A DNA stretch of 64,000 bases, from contig NZ_CP042331.1 in NCBI RefSeq assembly GCF_008253865.1, positions 1,612,001 to 1,676,000 on the forward strand, written 5' to 3'. Origin of the DNA: Bosea sp. F3-2. GTDB lineage: Bacteria > Pseudomonadota > Alphaproteobacteria > Rhizobiales > Beijerinckiaceae. Positions 27,271 to 34,921 of the stretch are shown here, piece after piece. A program made the translations under genes and the position numbers. Numbering within the stretch: the stretch's first letter is position 1; each line of letters opens with the position of its first letter. Below the pieces are notes generated by a model. The model was not told the origin of the DNA and made no database searches. It worked only from the letters and a program-made list of their open reading frames with translations.

Positions 27271-27969
27271 TCAGACCGCGAAAGCTTCGCCCTTCTTTGG
27301 CACGATGGCCTCGATGCCGCTGCCCTTCAGTCCCGCGACGAAGGTATCGGCATTCTGGTCGATGATCGGGAAGGTGCCGTAATGGCTGGGGATCGCGACC
27401 TTCGGCTTGACGAAACGGGTCATGGCGAGCGCGGCGACCTTGCCGCCCATGGTGAAGCGATCGCCGATCGGGCAAATGCAAGCCTCGACACCGTGGATCT
27501 CGGCGAGCAGCGCCATGTCGGAAAAGATATCGGTGTCGCCCATATGCCAGAGCGTCTTCTCACCCCTGGCCTTGATGATCGCGCCATTGGCGCTGCCCAC
27601 GGGGACATTGACGCCGCCCTCGCCCATCCCGGCCGAGTGATCGGCGCGGACGAGCGTGACACTGAACGGGCCGAGGTCGACCGTGCCGCCGGTGTTCATC
27701 GGCTGGAAGCTCTTCAGCCCCTGCCCGGCCAGATGCATGGCCAGATCATAGTTGGTGATCACCGTCGCGCCGGTCTTGCCGGCGATGTCGAGCGTGTCGC
27801 CGACATGGTCGCCATGGCCGTGGGTAACGACGATATGGCTCACGCCCTTGCAGATCGCCGCGACATCGCCCTCGAAGGCCGGGTTTCCAGTGAAGAACGG
27901 GTCGATCAGGATGGCGGCGCCGTCGATGTCGACGCGGAAGGCGGAGTGGCCGTACCAGGTGAGTTTCAT
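27271..27969 (-). CDS. UPF0173 metal-dependent hydrolase (metallo-beta-lactamase fold)
   Basis: A 232-residue beta-lactamase-fold hydrolase of the UPF0173 group. MKLTWYGHSAFRVDIDGAAILIDPFFTGNP opens the fold. VVTHGHGDHVGD (about 53-64) is the H-x-H-x-D-H metal motif, with further ligands in RADHSAGM and at the C-terminal SHYGTFP. The substrate is unknown for the group. GGAGG lies just upstream of the chosen ATG at 27969; a much longer frame continues upstream but lacks family sequence. Confidence 0.88.
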   Translation of the reverse strand: MKLTWYGHSAFRVDIDGAAILIDPFFTGNPAFEGDVAAICKGVSHIVVTHGHGDHVGDTLDIAGKTGATVITNYDLAMHLAGQGLKSFQPMNTGGTVDLGPFSVTLVRADHSAGMGEGGVNVPVGSANGAIIKARGEKTLWHMGDTDIFSDMALLAEIHGVEACICPIGDRFTMGGKVAALAMTRFVKPKVAIPSHYGTFPIIDQNADTFVAGLKGSGIEAIVPKKGEAFAV

Positions 27970-28066
27970 GCGAAGCCTCCGGGCTTTCGAGATGCCGCCC
28001 CTATCTAGGCCGATCCGGGCCTGCGACCAAGTCGACAATGCATCAGGAGAAAGGCAGGCTGGCGCC

Positions 28067-29791
28067 ATGTCGAACCAACGGAATCGCCCCATGACCGACG
28101 CTGCCACACTTGCCCGCCGGATCGCCCAGGGCCATGGCGACGAGCCGGCCGATCTCGTCATCAGGGGGGCGAAGCTCCTCGATCTCGTCACCGGCGCGCT
28201 GGTCGAAAGCGACATCGCGATCTGCGGCGGCACCATCGTGGGAACCTATGGCAATTACGAAGGTCGGCGCGTCATCGACGCGAAGGGCCTCATCGCAGTG
28301 CCCGGCTTCATCGACACGCATCTGCACATCGAATCCTCGCTGGTTACGCCACTCGAATTCGAGCGCTGCGTGCTGCCGCACGGCGTCACCACGGCGATCT
28401 GCGACCCGCACGAGATCTCGAACGTGCTCGGCGCCGAAGGCATCCGCTATTTCCTCGCCTGCGCCGAGGCGATGCGGATGGATCTCCGCGTCAACCTGTC
28501 GAGCTGCGTGCCGGCGACGCATCTGGAAACCGCCGGCGCGCAGCTCGAAGCCAGCGACCTGACGCCGATGATGGATCATCCCAAGGTGATCGGGCTGGCC
28601 GAGTTCATGAACTTCCCCGGCGTGATCCATCGCGATCCGGGCTGCCTCGCCAAGCTCGAAGCCTTCTCCGACCGTCATATCGATGGCCACGCGCCGCTGG
28701 TGCGGGGTATGGACCTCAACGCCTATCTCGCGGCCGGCATCCGCACCGACCACGAGACGACGACGGCCGAAGAAGCGCGGGAGAAGCTCGCCAAGGGCAT
28801 GGCGATCCTGATCCGCGAGGGCTCGGTCTCGAAGGATCTGCACGCGCTGATCCCGCTGATCTCGCGCGACGCCTCGCCCTTCCTCGCCTTCTGCACCGAC
28901 GATCGCAATCCGCTCGACATCGCCGAGGAAGGCCATCTCGACTACATGATCCGCACCGCCATCGCTAACGGCGCCGATGTGCTGGCGACCTATCGCATCG
29001 CCTCGCTCTCGGCGGCGCGCAATTTCGGCCTGTTCGACCGCGGCTTCATCGGCCCCGGCAAGCGCGCCGACATCGTGCTGGTCGAAGACCTCGCCGCCTG
29101 CTCGGTGAAGCAGGTCATCACTGGGGGCCGGCTGGTCGAAGAGGCGCTGTTCGCGGATCGGACGGCGATCGCTCCAGTCGGGCTCGGCAGCGTGAAGAGC
29201 CGCAAGCTCGCTCCCAGCGATTTCCGGGCACAGGCGCGCGACGGCAAGACGCCGGTGATCGGCGTGGTGCCGGGGCGGATCATCACCGAGCGGCTATCGA
29301 TGTCCCTGCCCTCGCGCGACGGTGAGGCCCTGCCGGATGCGGCGCAGGATGCGATCAAGGTCACCGTCATCGAGCGTCACGGCAAAAACGGCGGCATCGC
29401 CACCGGTTTCGTCCACGGCTTCGGCATGAAGCGCGGCGCCATCGCCTCCTCGGTCGGCCATGACAGCCACAATCTCTGCGTGGTCGGCGTCGACGCGGCA
29501 TCGATGGCCGCCGCGGCCAACCGGCTGATCGAGATCGGGGGCGGCTTCGCCGTGGCGGATGGCGGCAAGGTCACGGCGGAGCTGGCGCTGCCCGTCGCGG
29601 GGCTGATGAGCGAACAGCCCTTCGAGGTGGTGCGGCACGATCTGGAGCATCTGCGTGCCGCAGCGAAGGCGCTCGGCGTCGTGCTGGCCGAGCCTTTCCT
29701 GCAGGTCGCCTTCCTGACGCTGCCGGTGATCCCGCACCTCAAGATCACCGACAAGGGGCTGGTCGATGTGGATCGGTTCGATTTTGTGTGA
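28067..29791 (+). CDS. ade: Adenine deaminase (bacterial AdeC type)
   Basis: Amidohydrolase that converts adenine to hypoxanthine with a di-metal centre, linking purine salvage to guanine and hypoxanthine pools. The 574-residue protein has the metal motif GFIDTHLHIESS near 82-93, GVTTAICDPHEISNV (about 107-121), and the AdeC C-terminal domain with GGIATGFVHGFGMKRGAIASSVGHDSHN near 445-472. Two starts are possible, 28067 and 28091; the first has an AGGAGAAAGG run about 16 nt upstream. Purine genes purMN lie elsewhere in the window. It is followed by a family A element. Confidence 0.92.
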   Translation: MSNQRNRPMTDAATLARRIAQGHGDEPADLVIRGAKLLDLVTGALVESDIAICGGTIVGTYGNYEGRRVIDAKGLIAVPGFIDTHLHIESSLVTPLEFERCVLPHGVTTAICDPHEISNVLGAEGIRYFLACAEAMRMDLRVNLSSCVPATHLETAGAQLEASDLTPMMDHPKVIGLAEFMNFPGVIHRDPGCLAKLEAFSDRHIDGHAPLVRGMDLNAYLAAGIRTDHETTTAEEAREKLAKGMAILIREGSVSKDLHALIPLISRDASPFLAFCTDDRNPLDIAEEGHLDYMIRTAIANGADVLATYRIASLSAARNFGLFDRGFIGPGKRADIVLVEDLAACSVKQVITGGRLVEEALFADRTAIAPVGLGSVKSRKLAPSDFRAQARDGKTPVIGVVPGRIITERLSMSLPSRDGEALPDAAQDAIKVTVIERHGKNGGIATGFVHGFGMKRGAIASSVGHDSHNLCVVGVDAASMAAAANRLIEIGGGFAVADGGKVTAELALPVAGLMSEQPFEVVRHDLEHLRAAAKALGVVLAEPFLQVAFLTLPVIPHLKITDKGLVDVDRFDFV

Positions 29792-29796
29792 GGTTG

Positions 29797-29891
29797 CCGT
29801 CATGCTCGGGCTTGCCCCGAGCATCTCGGAAACCAGCGCCTTCTCGTCCCGAGATTCTCGGGTCCGCGCAAAGCGCGGCCCGAGAATGACG
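29797..29891. repeat. Palindromic element family A, copy 4
   Basis: Starts GCCGTCATGCTCGGGC and ends GCCCGAGAATGACG, with internal CCCGAGCATCTCGG and CCGAGATTCTCGGG motifs. It lies between the convergent adenine deaminase and hydroxyacid dehydrogenase genes. Confidence 0.8.
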
Positions 29892-29904
29892 TCAACTGCA
29901 GGCG

Positions 29905-30837
29905 CTAGATTCGCTCTTCCAGCGCAGCCATGACCTTCTCGGCGACGAGCCCCGAGACGCGGCCGTTCGACTCCACCGTATTGCCGGCGATGTGTGGCGT
30001 GAGGATCAGGTTGGGAGTGCCGGCGAAGACCTTGGCGGCGTCCTTGCCGAGCGGCTCCTGCTCGTAGACATCGATCGCGGCGCCGCCGAGCTTGCCGGCC
30101 TTCAGGGCTGCAGCCAGCGCCGCCTCGTCCATGATGCCGCCGCGCGCGGTGTTGATCAGGATCGCGTCCGGCTTCATGCGGGCGAAGGCTTCGATACCGA
30201 TCAGGCCGCGCGTCTCGGCGGTCAGCGGCACGTGCAGGCTGATGACATCGGCCTCGGCCAGCAGGTCTTCGAAGCCAAGCGACCTCACCCCGCTCCAGGC
30301 CGGATCGTCGGCGGGCAGGCGCGGATGGTAGGCGGCGACCTCCATGCCGATCGCGCGGGCATGATGGGCAACGTCGCGCGCGATGGCGCCGAAGCCGACG
30401 AAGCCCATCAGCTTGCCGGCGATTTCCCGGCCGATCAGCTTCGTCTTGGGGAACTCGCCGGCCAGCATCGCGGCATTGGCGAAATAGGCGCCGCGCAGCA
30501 GGGTCATCGCGGTGCCGATGACATATTCGACGACGGACAGGCTGTTGGCGCCGGTCGCGGGGAAGACGCGGATGCCGCGGGCGGCACAGGCTTCCATGTC
30601 GAGATTGTCGAGGCCGACACCTAGCCGGCCGATCACTTTCAGCGCCTTTGCGGCCTCCAGCACCTTGCCGCGGACCTGCGTCTGGTTGCGGACGATCACG
30701 GCCGGGACATCGGCAACGAGCCGCGCGATCTCGTCCGGGCTGGCATAGAGCTCGGGATCATAGTGGACTGCGAAGCGCGCCTTGAGGTTCGCGACGGCTG
30801 CGTCGTCCATGAACTCGGTGATGACGATGTCGGTCAT
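29905..30837 (-). CDS. D-isomer-specific 2-hydroxyacid dehydrogenase family protein
   Basis: NAD(P)-dependent oxidoreductase of the 2-hydroxyacid dehydrogenase family, 310 residues. A Rossmann glycine motif occurs as GFVGFGAIARD at about 145-155. The catalytic set is visible: Arg in NTARGGIMDE (about 230-239), Glu in DVYEQEPLG (about 256-264) and His in TPHIAGNT (about 281-288). It resembles phosphoglycerate and sulfolactate dehydrogenases, but the substrate cannot be fixed. Its ATG overlaps the stop of the upstream GNAT gene (ATGA), so the two are coupled. Confidence 0.85.
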   Translation of the reverse strand: MTDIVITEFMDDAAVANLKARFAVHYDPELYASPDEIARLVADVPAVIVRNQTQVRGKVLEAAKALKVIGRLGVGLDNLDMEACAARGIRVFPATGANSLSVVEYVIGTAMTLLRGAYFANAAMLAGEFPKTKLIGREIAGKLMGFVGFGAIARDVAHHARAIGMEVAAYHPRLPADDPAWSGVRSLGFEDLLAEADVISLHVPLTAETRGLIGIEAFARMKPDAILINTARGGIMDEAALAAALKAGKLGGAAIDVYEQEPLGKDAAKVFAGTPNLILTPHIAGNTVESNGRVSGLVAEKVMAALEERI

Positions 30838-31436
30838 GGGGCTGTGCTGACGATGAAACGAAGGCGTGGATCGGGGCTGTAGAGCGGCGCGACGAAGGTC
30901 TCGACCAGCTGCCCGCCGTTCTTCTCGATGATGCGGCGGGAAGCATGGTTCTCGACGTCGCAGGTGATCGAGATTTCCGGCAGCCCGGCCTCGCGCGCGA
31001 TGCCCAGCATCGCGGCCAATGCGGCCGTGGCATAGCCATGGCCGGCGAAGGCCGGCAGGATGGTGTAGCCGATATGCCCGAGCACATGCTCGGGCAAGGC
31101 GAACACAGGCCTGCCCTTGTCATCCTCCTGCCAGCGCAGATTGATCGAGCCGACGAAGGGCCGCTCTGGCCGATCCTCGGCGAAGATCCAGCGCGTCGGC
31201 CCGGGGATGCGATCGACCTCGCGGCCATCCGGCAGGCGGATGCGGCCGGGGCCGCCCCGGAGCTCGGCGAGGAAGGCATCGGGATCGACGGCGATGGCGG
31301 CGAGTTGCTCGGGCGCGACGTTGCGCGTCGTATTCGGCGACCAGCCACCATGCAGAGCCGCCTCATAGGCGCCGAGCAGGGTCTTGTCGGGAACTCGCAA
31401 CGAGATGCGCGCCGGCACGGCGGAACGTCCTTCCAT
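30834..31436 (-). CDS. GNAT family N-acetyltransferase (RimJ/RimL-like)
   Basis: A 200-residue acetyltransferase. The ribosomal-protein acetyltransferase-like layout is seen in FVGSINLRW (about 93-101), LGHIGYTILPAFAGHGYATAALAAML (about 117-142) holding the acetyl-CoA loop, and CDVENHASRRIIEKNGG (about 158-174). Substrate unknown. The gene is translationally coupled to the downstream hydroxyacid dehydrogenase, which hints at a shared small-molecule pathway, but no evidence names it. A family E element lies upstream. Confidence 0.8.
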   Translation of the reverse strand: MEGRSAVPARISLRVPDKTLLGAYEAALHGGWSPNTTRNVAPEQLAAIAVDPDAFLAELRGGPGRIRLPDGREVDRIPGPTRWIFAEDRPERPFVGSINLRWQEDDKGRPVFALPEHVLGHIGYTILPAFAGHGYATAALAAMLGIAREAGLPEISITCDVENHASRRIIEKNGGQLVETFVAPLYSPDPRLRFIVSTAP

Positions 31437-31454
31437 GGCGGCGACGCCGCTTTC

Positions 31455-31527
31455 CTAGATCGCCGCGCGTCCGACAGGACGCGGTAACGGTGATCTATGC
31501 TCTTGTTATCGCATCGGATTGTTCCGA
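31455..31527. repeat. Palindromic element family E, copy 1
   Basis: Starts CTAGATCGCCGCGCGTCC and continues GGACGCGGTAACGGTGATCTAT, forming a long stem, then the TTGTTATCGCATCGGATT motif shared with 34795-34897 and, inverted, 32797-32898. The second hairpin seen in the other copies is cut short here. It lies between the divergent GNAT and ruvX genes. Confidence 0.8.
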
Positions 31528-31671
31528 AGCGCGCGCATATAGCCGAATTGGCGGCAGGACGCGATGGCGCTGGCGCTACAGCTTGCAGGAAACCGTCATT
31601 CGCGCGGCGCACAGCAATGGCTGCGGCGCGAGCACCTCGCAACCGGGCGCTGCGCATGGTACCGCCATGGC

Positions 31672-32175
31672 ATGACCAGCCAGATCGTCCCGCTCGAAGC
31701 CTTCCTCGACCTGCCGGCGCATGCGCGCCTGCTCGGTCTCGATCTCGGCACCAAGACGATCGGGCTTGCGCTCTCGGACCTGGAGCGGCAGATCGCGACG
31801 CCGCTGGAGACGATTCAGCGGGTGAAGTTCGGGCTCGATGCGGCCGCACTGCTGAAGATCGCTGAAAAGCACCAGATCGCGGGGCTGGTGATCGGCCTGC
31901 CGCTCAATATGGACGGCACGGAGGGACCGCGCGTGCAGTCCACCCGCGCCTTCGTGCGCAACCTCGCCCCCCTCACCGCTCTGCCGATCGTGTTCTGGGA
32001 CGAACGGATGTCGACGATGGCCGTGACACGCACCCTGCTCGATGCCGATGCCTCGCGCGCCAAGCGCGCGGCGGTCGTCGACAAGATGGCCGCCGCCTAC
32101 ATCCTGCAGGGCGCGCTCGACCGGCTGGGCCGGCTCGCAGAGATGGAGGAGGACGAAGGCGAGCCGAACAACTAA
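31672..32175 (+). CDS. ruvX: Putative pre-16S rRNA nuclease / Holliday-junction resolvase-like RuvX (YqgF)
   Basis: RNase H-fold nuclease of the YqgF family, which finishes the 5' end of 16S rRNA in E. coli and has been described as resolvase-like. The 167-residue protein shows LLGLDLGTKTIGLALSD (about 20-36) with the first acidic residue, VIGLPLNMDGTEG (about 73-85), FWDERMSTMAV (about 108-118), and the final Asp in KRAAVVDKMAAAYILQ. ATG 31672 matches the family N terminus; a longer frame reaches 31564. Confidence 0.9.
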   Translation: MTSQIVPLEAFLDLPAHARLLGLDLGTKTIGLALSDLERQIATPLETIQRVKFGLDAAALLKIAEKHQIAGLVIGLPLNMDGTEGPRVQSTRAFVRNLAPLTALPIVFWDERMSTMAVTRTLLDADASRAKRAAVVDKMAAAYILQGALDRLGRLAEMEEDEGEPNN

Positions 32176-32176
32176 A

Positions 32177-32205
32177 AACCCGTCCCGCCGGAAGCGGAAC
32201 GGGTT
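32177..32205 (-). terminator. Terminator between the convergent ruvX and Arg/Tyr-rich protein genes
   Basis: AACCCGT...ACGGGTT arms with inner CCGC/GCGG pairing. On the minus strand it is followed by TTTTTAG, so it mainly serves the minus-strand gene ending at 32259, and sits directly after the ruvX stop. Confidence 0.8.
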
Positions 32206-32258
32206 CTACAAATGCGTAGCGAATGCCGAGCCTCGGCCTCGCCGCTAGGGCTCCGGCG

Positions 32259-32666
32259 CTACTGGCCCAGCAAGTTGCGCTGGAACTGCTGCTGCTTGAA
32301 CGCCTTCTTCTGCGCTTCGCGCTCGTTCTTGATCGCGCGCTTGCGCTCTTCCATCGTCATGCCAGCCATCGGGTCCTGCTGGCGACGGCCGCCGTCGTAG
32401 CCGGGCCGACGATCGTTGCGCCAGTCTCCGCGGCCATCGTCGCGGCCGTAACCGCGGCGCTCGTCACGCCAATCCCTGCGCTCGCCGTCGCGCCCATAGC
32501 TGCGACGCTCATAGCTACGACGCTCATAGCCATCGCCATAGCGCCGCTCGTAGGGGCGATCATAGTCCGGGCCGGCATAGTATTGCGCTGCGGCGGGCTG
32601 AACACAGGCCCAGCCGACCGTCGCCAATCCCAGCCCGGCGATCAGAGCATTTCGAAGCGACGTCAT
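32259..32666 (-). CDS. Secreted Arg/Asp/Tyr/Gly-rich hypothetical protein
   Basis: A 135-residue protein with a signal peptide ending at AAAQ near residue 27. The mature part is low-complexity, rich in Arg, Asp, Tyr and Gly (YERRSYERRSYGRDGERRD), with a charged C-terminal helix (MTMEERKRAIKNEREAQKKAFKQQQ, about 102-126). Such proteins are common in this order and have no known function; the charge suggests envelope or nucleic-acid contact. The ATG at 32666 fits the signal peptide; the longer frame to 32801 reads into a family E element. Confidence 0.65.
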   Translation of the reverse strand: MTSLRNALIAGLGLATVGWACVQPAAAQYYAGPDYDRPYERRYGDGYERRSYERRSYGRDGERRDWRDERRGYGRDDGRGDWRNDRRPGYDGGRRQQDPMAGMTMEERKRAIKNEREAQKKAFKQQQFQRNLLGQ

Positions 32667-32796
32667 TTCAGTGATACCCCAGCCCTTCCAAAAACAAGCG
32701 ACACCAAGATTCTGGCGTCGAATCGCAAAGATTTCCCTGACGCGCCCCACAAAGATCGGCCCGCGCAGATTGCGCGGGCCTTGCAAGACGCTTCCT

Positions 32797-32898
32797 TGCA
32801 TCAGACCGAAAAATGGAAGCCCCTTTCGGAAGAATCTGACGCAATAACAAATAGATAGATCACCGTTATCGCGTCCGGCAGGACGCGCGGCGATCTAG
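32797..32898. repeat. Palindromic element family E, copy 2 (inverted)
   Basis: Minus-strand copy: reads CTAGATCGCCGCGCGTCC from 32898 downward, then GGACGCGATAACGGTGATCT, TTGTTATTGCGTCAGATT and a CCGAAAGGGG / CCATTTTTCGG hairpin. It lies between two secreted-protein genes, ending 9 bp before the stop of the next one. Confidence 0.82.
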
Positions 32899-32907
32899 GC
32901 CGCGACC

Positions 32908-33309
32908 TCAGCGGTAATCGCGGAAATCATACGGCGCATAATAGCCGCCGTAGGGCGCATAGTAGCGCCGCGGATAGGCATAGACCGGCGGCGGCGGAGG
33001 CGCATAGTCGTCCTCATAATAGTACGGCGCCCCATAGGCGCGGTTGTTCGCCGCGATAGCCGCCGCGCCGAGAATACCGAGACCCACGGCCCCCGCGACC
33101 GCAGCGCCGCGCGAATAGCCGCGATAGCCGCGATAGCCGTAGTAGCCGCGATAGCCGCGGTAGTACTGCGTATATTCGGCCTGCGCCTTGTCGAGCCGCG
33201 CCGCATCGAAGAGGCGCTGCTCTTTCGCCATGGCGGGAACCGCGAAGCTGCTCACCGCCATACCTGCGGCAGTCAGCGCGATGGCGAACTTCTTGCTCAG
33301 AGAGATCAT
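32908..33309 (-). CDS. Secreted Tyr/Gly-rich hypothetical protein
   Basis: A 133-residue exported protein with a clear signal peptide (MISLSKKFAIALTAAGMAVSS, AMA at about 26-28). A repeated YRGYRGYYGYRGYRGY run follows near 50-65, then a short hydrophobic Ala/Gly segment (about 69-88), and a Tyr/Pro-rich tail. The hydrophobic segment resembles a glycine-zipper and could insert in a membrane. AAGGAG is placed well before the ATG at 33309. With the next gene it forms two unlike, aromatic- or Arg-rich secreted proteins in a row. No function is known. Confidence 0.7.
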   Translation of the reverse strand: MISLSKKFAIALTAAGMAVSSFAVPAMAKEQRLFDAARLDKAQAEYTQYYRGYRGYYGYRGYRGYSRGAAVAGAVGLGILGAAAIAANNRAYGAPYYYEDDYAPPPPPVYAYPRRYYAPYGGYYAPYDFRDYR

Positions 33310-33533
33310 GACGGAATCTCCTTTCTCGGGACCCTCCCGAACCACGCAAACAGGTTCGCTCGGTCCGGTTGAATGCGACCTGAACCAATCGCGGCAGCAT
33401 TGCGGCAGGGACACAGCGGCTTCCCGTCAACGCCCTTGCCGGCTGCGGGCCGCCATGGAACAGGCTGGTCCAACCCAATCACCGTATCAACCGGTGGCGG
33501 GTTCCGTTGTTCCTGCCACCCTGCCGGTCTGCC

Positions 33534-34448
33534 ATGCTCGACAGCCTGATCGCCGTTTTCCTCGTCATCGCGACGGGCTGGCTCCTGAAAGCCCGCAACC
33601 TCGTTTCACCCTCGCATTGGCTGGGTGTCGAGCGCCTGACCTATCAGGTCCTTTTCCCCGCCGTCGTCATCCATACGCTCGCCATGGCAGATCTGCGCGG
33701 CGTACCGGTCGTCGCCATGGGGGCGAGCCTCGTCCTCGCCATCCTCAGCGTCGCAGCCCTTCTGCTCCTCACCCGGCCGCTCCTGGCGCGAGCAGGCATC
33801 GACGGGCCTGCCTTCACCTCGATTTTCCAGGGCTCGGTCCGCTGGAACACTTTCGTCGCACTGGCGCTTGCCGCCGGCCTGCAAGGCCGCAATGGCGCGA
33901 CGCTGATGGCGATTGCCGTCGCCTCAATGATCCCCTTGCTCAATGTCCTGTGCGTCGTCGTCCTCGCGCGCTTCGCCAATGGCAAGCCGATGAGCGTGGG
34001 CGGCACGGTGCGCTCGATCCTGTACAACCCCTTCATCTGGTCCTCTGCCGTGGGCCTCGCCTTCAATCAGGTCCAGTGGCTGCTGCCTTCGGCCTTCACA
34101 GGCTATCTCGACATATTGGGGCGGGCTTCCCTCGGCATCGGCCTGCTGGTTGTGGGCTCCGCGCTCGATCTCAATCGCCTTGCGCGCCCCCGCCTGGCCC
34201 ATGGGGTCGCAGTCGCGTTGAAGCTCGCTGTGATGCCGCTGGCGGCCTGGCTCTATGCCGGATTATTCGGCGTCACCGGCCCGGCCCTGACCATGACGAT
34301 CGTTGCCGGTGCCGTTCCGACCGCCACAGCCGCCTACTTCCTCGCCCGCGATCTCGGTGGCGACGCGCCGCTCATGGCCGAGATCACAACCCTTCAGACC
34401 CTGCTCGCGCTGGCAACGCTCCCGGTCGCCGTCCTGTTCCTGGCCTGA
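33534..34448 (+). CDS. AEC family transporter (auxin efflux carrier type)
   Basis: A 304-residue inner-membrane carrier, very hydrophobic, with about ten helices in two five-helix halves. LIAVFLVIATGWLLKARNLVSP is the family opening, and FQGSVRWNTFVALALA near 99-114 and GLLVVGSALDL near 203-213 are typical. Bacterial members carry malonate, malate or other organic acids; the substrate here is unknown. The ATG at 33534 is the first in frame, and TTG codons upstream were not used. Confidence 0.85.
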   Translation: MLDSLIAVFLVIATGWLLKARNLVSPSHWLGVERLTYQVLFPAVVIHTLAMADLRGVPVVAMGASLVLAILSVAALLLLTRPLLARAGIDGPAFTSIFQGSVRWNTFVALALAAGLQGRNGATLMAIAVASMIPLLNVLCVVVLARFANGKPMSVGGTVRSILYNPFIWSSAVGLAFNQVQWLLPSAFTGYLDILGRASLGIGLLVVGSALDLNRLARPRLAHGVAVALKLAVMPLAAWLYAGLFGVTGPALTMTIVAGAVPTATAAYFLARDLGGDAPLMAEITTLQTLLALATLPVAVLFLA

Positions 34449-34546
34449 TCAACCAAGACTTGAAATTTGTTGTATGATACAATTTATAATTGCATATCGA
34501 AGGAACGCCTCCGGACGAGTGCCGTGCCTGCCAGACGAGGGAATCC

Positions 34547-34798
34547 ATGCGCATAAAGCCAAAGGCGCGAAAGCTGGTTCCACCCGAACCGGATCTCGAT
34601 GAGCAGGACGACAACCTTCCCGATCGGCCGATGACAGCGCTGGAGGCGGCGTCCTTCATCGAGAGCATGGCCGCCGAGCTGCGAGGCATGGCGCGCGGCA
34701 CGAAGCTCGAAACCTTGTCCTATTTCCTGGAGATGGCGCGGATCGAGGCGTCCGCCGAGGTCGAGCGCCTGGTCAAATCGAACGGCAAGGGCCATTAG
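34547..34798 (+). CDS. Small hypothetical protein, acidic N half and helical C half
   Basis: An 83-residue protein. Residues 1-30 are charged and Pro-rich (VPPEPDLDEQDDN), and 31-75 form an amphipathic helix pair (ALEAASFIESMAAELRGMARGT...LETLSYFLEMARIEASAEVE). There is no signal peptide. Similar small proteins are common in the order and lack a known role. GAGGGA precedes the ATG. Its TAG stop falls within the first bases of a family E element, so that element may have changed the C terminus. Confidence 0.7.
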   Translation: MRIKPKARKLVPPEPDLDEQDDNLPDRPMTALEAASFIESMAAELRGMARGTKLETLSYFLEMARIEASAEVERLVKSNGKGH

Positions 34799-34897
34799 AT
34801 CGCCGCGCGTCCTTTCGGACGCGATAACGGCGATCTATGAGTTTGTTATCGCATCGGATTTTTCCGAAAAGTGGATTCCACTTTTCGGTCCGATGCT
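34795..34897. repeat. Palindromic element family E, copy 3
   Basis: TTAGATCGCCGCGCGTCC ... GGACGCGATAACGGCGATCTAT, then TTGTTATCGCATCGG and a perfect CCGAAAAGTGG / CCACTTTTCGG hairpin, ending GGTCCGATGC. It provides the stop codon of the preceding small gene and stands in front of the dprA stop. Confidence 0.85.
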
Positions 34898-34921
34898 GTA
34901 GGCCTCAGAGCCTGAGGAGTG

